DNA of 12,646 nt from Symbiodinium natans. Lineage: Eukaryota; Sar; Dinophyceae; Suessiales; Symbiodiniaceae. Below the pieces are notes generated by a model. The model saw nothing but the letters and a program-made list of their open reading frames with translations, searched no databases and was not told where the DNA came from. Where the stretch lies: contig CAJNDS010000445.1 in assembly GCA_905221605.1 (NCBI GenBank), forward strand, positions 126,001 through 138,646, written 5' to 3'. This document shows positions 10,170-12,646 of this stretch, piece after piece. How positions within the stretch are numbered: the stretch's first letter is position 1; every line of letters begins with the position of its first letter. The position numbers and the translations under genes were made by a program.

Positions 10170-11560
10170 GCGTAGTGCATCCGATGCGGTCAGCTGAAAG
10201 TGTGTGGTTGAAGCTCAGGCCCTTTGCTTTCCTCACAGGGGGTTTGATCAACATCGACGGCCAAACTTGCTCGTTTCGGTCAATGAGACCCGACTCGCAC
10301 TGACTTGCTGAGGGTCCGGAAAGTCGGCCTCTCGACTTGTGACAGGTTTCGCAAGCACGGCTGTCCTGCTCCTGTAACAGCTGCAGGCAGCAGCCAGAAG
10401 CTCAGCCTACAGCGCAGCAGATTTGCAGTGCCGGTGAGTCGATTTGAGCGTAACACCGTCGGACCCTGGAGGCCCAACCGCCGCTGACACCGTGACGGTG
10501 AAAGCTATGATTGAACTTGAAAGGATGGCTCTTTGAAAAGCTGTATAGTAGTAGAGAACTGGGTTGCAAGCGGCAGTAGGGCTGGAGACGTGTGCAAGCA
10601 TGTGGAGTATGTTGCATGTGCACCTTCGAGCCATGACATGCCACAGCTCACAGCATTGTGAATCATCTCTGGCCCCCCTCTGGTTCTGCCCATTGGCCTC
10701 TGTGGGTGCGAGTCAACAGATGTACAATTCTAATTTCATGAGCGGTCCTCCGCCGTCTTCGTGACTCAGGTAAACGGCAAGAAAGCAGAAGCACAGTTCT
10801 GACTCGCACCCATGTCAGGCCTGTCAGTCGTCTGCCACCATGTGTCGCCTCACAGCAGCAACTCATAGATCCTGTAGTTTAACAGCAGACTGGAAGAAAC
10901 ATAAGCATATCACCAATCTTCTTCTAATATGGCACAGTGGTAGGCGAGACAAACTTAAGTGTCACCATGCAAAAAGTGACAGAGGTGGCAGCCGCCCTAC
11001 AGTCGAGTTAGTGGCTTTGTCTGTCCGTTCGCTTTGAAGGCGAAACGGTAATCAAGAATGCTGACTGGCCAAGAGCTACCCATGGCTTGTCAATGGTTCA
11101 ATGTTACAGGGAAGACCTGGTCGAAGCTCTTGAATTGCTCGGTTATAACTCTACCCGGGGAAGATATCTGATATCCCAGCAAATAACGTTATCTCTTTGC
11201 TGAGACATGCGCGCCCAGCTCAGTTCTACCCACACCTCCGCCGTGGACGAAACTGCTTTCAGGGAGTTGATTGCTGACAAGACGGCATCAATCGAGCCTC
11301 TTTGAAGCTGGAGACGTTGTTGGACCCAATGCCGCTTGGAATGCACTTATGGCTGGCTTCGCTGCCGCATGAACAGGGACCTAGGCATGCCTAGCCTCAA
11401 CCCAGGCGTCAAGTGACCGCTGAGAGCAAAGCGACGGAGTGACGATTGATTTGACATACGCAAAATGGCTCAAGGCCGTACGACGCAGCCGCTAGGAATC
11501 ATGTGTCCTTGCAACCACGTCGATTCCAATTCCCTCTTGCAATGGTTGCAAGTTCAATTT
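10170..11560. other. No firmly supported gene
   Basis: Isolated splice-like signals occur, such as GTGAGT at 10435 after a frame reading AAARSSAYSAADLQC. Frames of 60-80 codons occur on both strands (for example 10564-10764 + and 11143-11346 -) without recognisable domains. Downstream exons of the 9183 gene could lie here. Confidence 0.4.
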
Positions 11561-12180
11561 GCTATTCAATGAGGTTGGGCAATGCTAGTGTATAGGAAAT
11601 TCACGAAAGGACTTTTTGACTAGATTGGTGTTCGACCTTAGTCTGTGAACCAGACAATTATGATTTGGATTTGGGCTTGGGGTAGGTCGAAATGAAAGGT
11701 CGTGATTGCTGCACACGTTTTTTCACTTTGGCTACCTTGGGGGATTTGATGTTTTGCTCGTTGACTTATATTCGAATTTGGATGGGAGACTTCTGAATAT
11801 GCTCCGGAGTTCGGGATTGAGTTCGCCGATGATATTTATAATACAATATTGGGGAGGAGAATGGGCTGAGAAGTTTGCATTCTAATTTAATCTTCGTAAT
11901 AACCACTAAGCTAGGCCGGTGCCTACACTTCGTAGTATTAGGAACATTATGGTTTCTTTGGGATTTTGGAATATAAATATCGCTTCGTATTATTTAAGGA
12001 TATTTGGATATTTTTGGGAGCACATATTTCTAGCCTAGATAATATATTTTATAATCGCATGGTGCTTTTGGATTACGAGTTTTGTATGGTTCGGCTCGTT
12101 TCGGTTTTGCTTCAATTCGAGGAATATATGGTTTATATCCCCATAAACGGCTACGGGCTCGACCCTATTTTCGCTCTGCG
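11560..12180. other. AT-rich segment of different composition
   Basis: Base composition shifts to clearly AT-rich with long T and A/T words. One frame (11966-12322, no ATG start) reads MVRLVSVLLQFEEYMVYIPI in its middle, but I recognise no family and the frame runs into a repeat. Confidence 0.45.
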
Positions 12181-12244
12181 GCCGCCCTGTCGGTTGCCCC
12201 GCCTCCTCTTCCGGTCAATTTGGCTGCTTGTGAGGGCCTTGCAG

Positions 12245-12348
12245 GGGGATCCGGAAAACTCCGGGAGTTTTTTAGCTTATTGTCAAAAAAGCCTGGAAAT
12301 TTTGGGAATCACCCGGATCTGAAAATTCCCGGAATTTTCGGGATCCCC
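12245..12348. mobile_element. 104-bp hairpin element
   Basis: Inverted arms of 27 nt at 12245-12271 (starting GGGGATCCGGAAAACTCC) and 12322-12348 (ending TTTTCGGGATCCCC) pair at 24 of 27 positions. The interior holds further AATT/CCCGG words. It has no coding capacity and its ends differ from the TAGGGAATGA hairpins, so it is a separate family. It directly abuts a TTTAGGG patch. Confidence 0.6.
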
Positions 12349-12349
12349 G

Positions 12350-12646
12350 GGTTTAGGGTTTAAGGGTTTTACGGTTTGGGGTTTTGGGGGTTAATAGAAA
12401 TTGTATAGGGTTTGTGTCCGGAGTTTTGTCGTGTTTTGGGGTTTTGAATCTTGCTTTTGCTGTAATGGTTTGGGTTTTGTCGGGTGCGGTGGGGGGCGGG
12501 TGGTTTTGGGGTGTTGAGGGGCTGGGGCTGCGGCTGTGGGGCTGAAAGGCTGGGGTTTTGGGAGGCTTTGCTTTTTGTTTTTGCTGTCATGGTTTGGGTT
12601 TTGTCGGGTGCGGGGGGGGGGGGTGGGTTTGGGGCTGGGGCTGGGG
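12350..12646. repeat. G/T-rich degenerate telomere-like DNA with a 124-bp-period direct repeat
   Basis: Starts GGTTTAGGGTTTAAGGG and continues as G/T-rich sequence. The segment around TGGTTTGGGTTTTGTCGGGT occurs at about 12455-12495 and 12579-12619 (period 124). The second copy runs into a G tract and then GGGGCT repeats at the window edge. Confidence 0.7.

Noticed and set aside
11461-11480. Relict dinoflagellate spliced-leader sequence (AATGGCTCAAG)
   Set aside because: Only about the last ten bases match the known leader and the preceding bases differ, so this could be chance.

Overview
This window looks like nuclear DNA of a dinoflagellate, possibly a Symbiodiniaceae-like species, although the species cannot be fixed from sequence alone. 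Three things point there. Coding sequence is cut into very short exons, some of only 17-20 nt. The inferred introns start with GC, GT or GA and end in AG, and every inferred acceptor is followed by G (AG|G). Short TTTAGGG/CCCTAAA telomere-type repeats are scattered through the non-coding DNA. There are no bacterial operons, rRNA, tRNA or CRISPR features, and the longest open frame is only 193 codons.

The main result is one + strand gene from about 1106 (or upstream) to a stop at 6697-6699. When read through phase-matched introns it encodes a single-domain voltage-gated cation channel. Segments appear in order: S1 (1106-1177), S2 (1291-1370), S3 (1440-1534), S3-S4 loop (1667-1697), S4 (1844-1886), S4-S5 linker (2116-2162 and 2292-2311), S5 (2401-2442 and 2566-2612), pore turret (2771-2787), pore loop and filter (2895-about 2977), S6 (3297-3330, 3442-3474, 3580-3619), and post-S6 tail (3982-about 4099). 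Weakly resolved linker exons follow (about 4253 and 4526). The gene ends with a C-terminal EF-hand module (5780-5871, 5948-6009, 6156-6210, 6322-6341, 6630-6699). This architecture suggests a Ca2+-modulated, voltage-sensing cation channel that probably works as a homotetramer.

The introns carry much of the interest. Several hold CCCTAAA repeats, and three or four of these sit just upstream of the 3' splice site. Two introns hold related short hairpin (MITE- or introner-like) elements. The 4.6-5.8 kb interval is a large intronic region made of two AT-rich blocks around a GC-rich degenerate minisatellite and a long G tract.

From 6700 to about 9180 I see no convincing gene, only telomere-like units, microsatellites, C/G tracts, 20-21 bp tandem repeats and a dispersed three-copy repeat. 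At 9183-10006 a second + strand multi-exon gene is likely, with one clear membrane segment, but I do not recognise the family. From 10.2 to 11.5 kb nothing is firmly supported. From 11.56 kb the DNA becomes AT-rich, then passes through a 104-bp hairpin element at 12245-12348 into G/T-rich degenerate telomere-like and 124-bp-period repeat sequence. At the left edge, a short open frame at 412-549 has a textbook signal-anchor start and may be a first exon.
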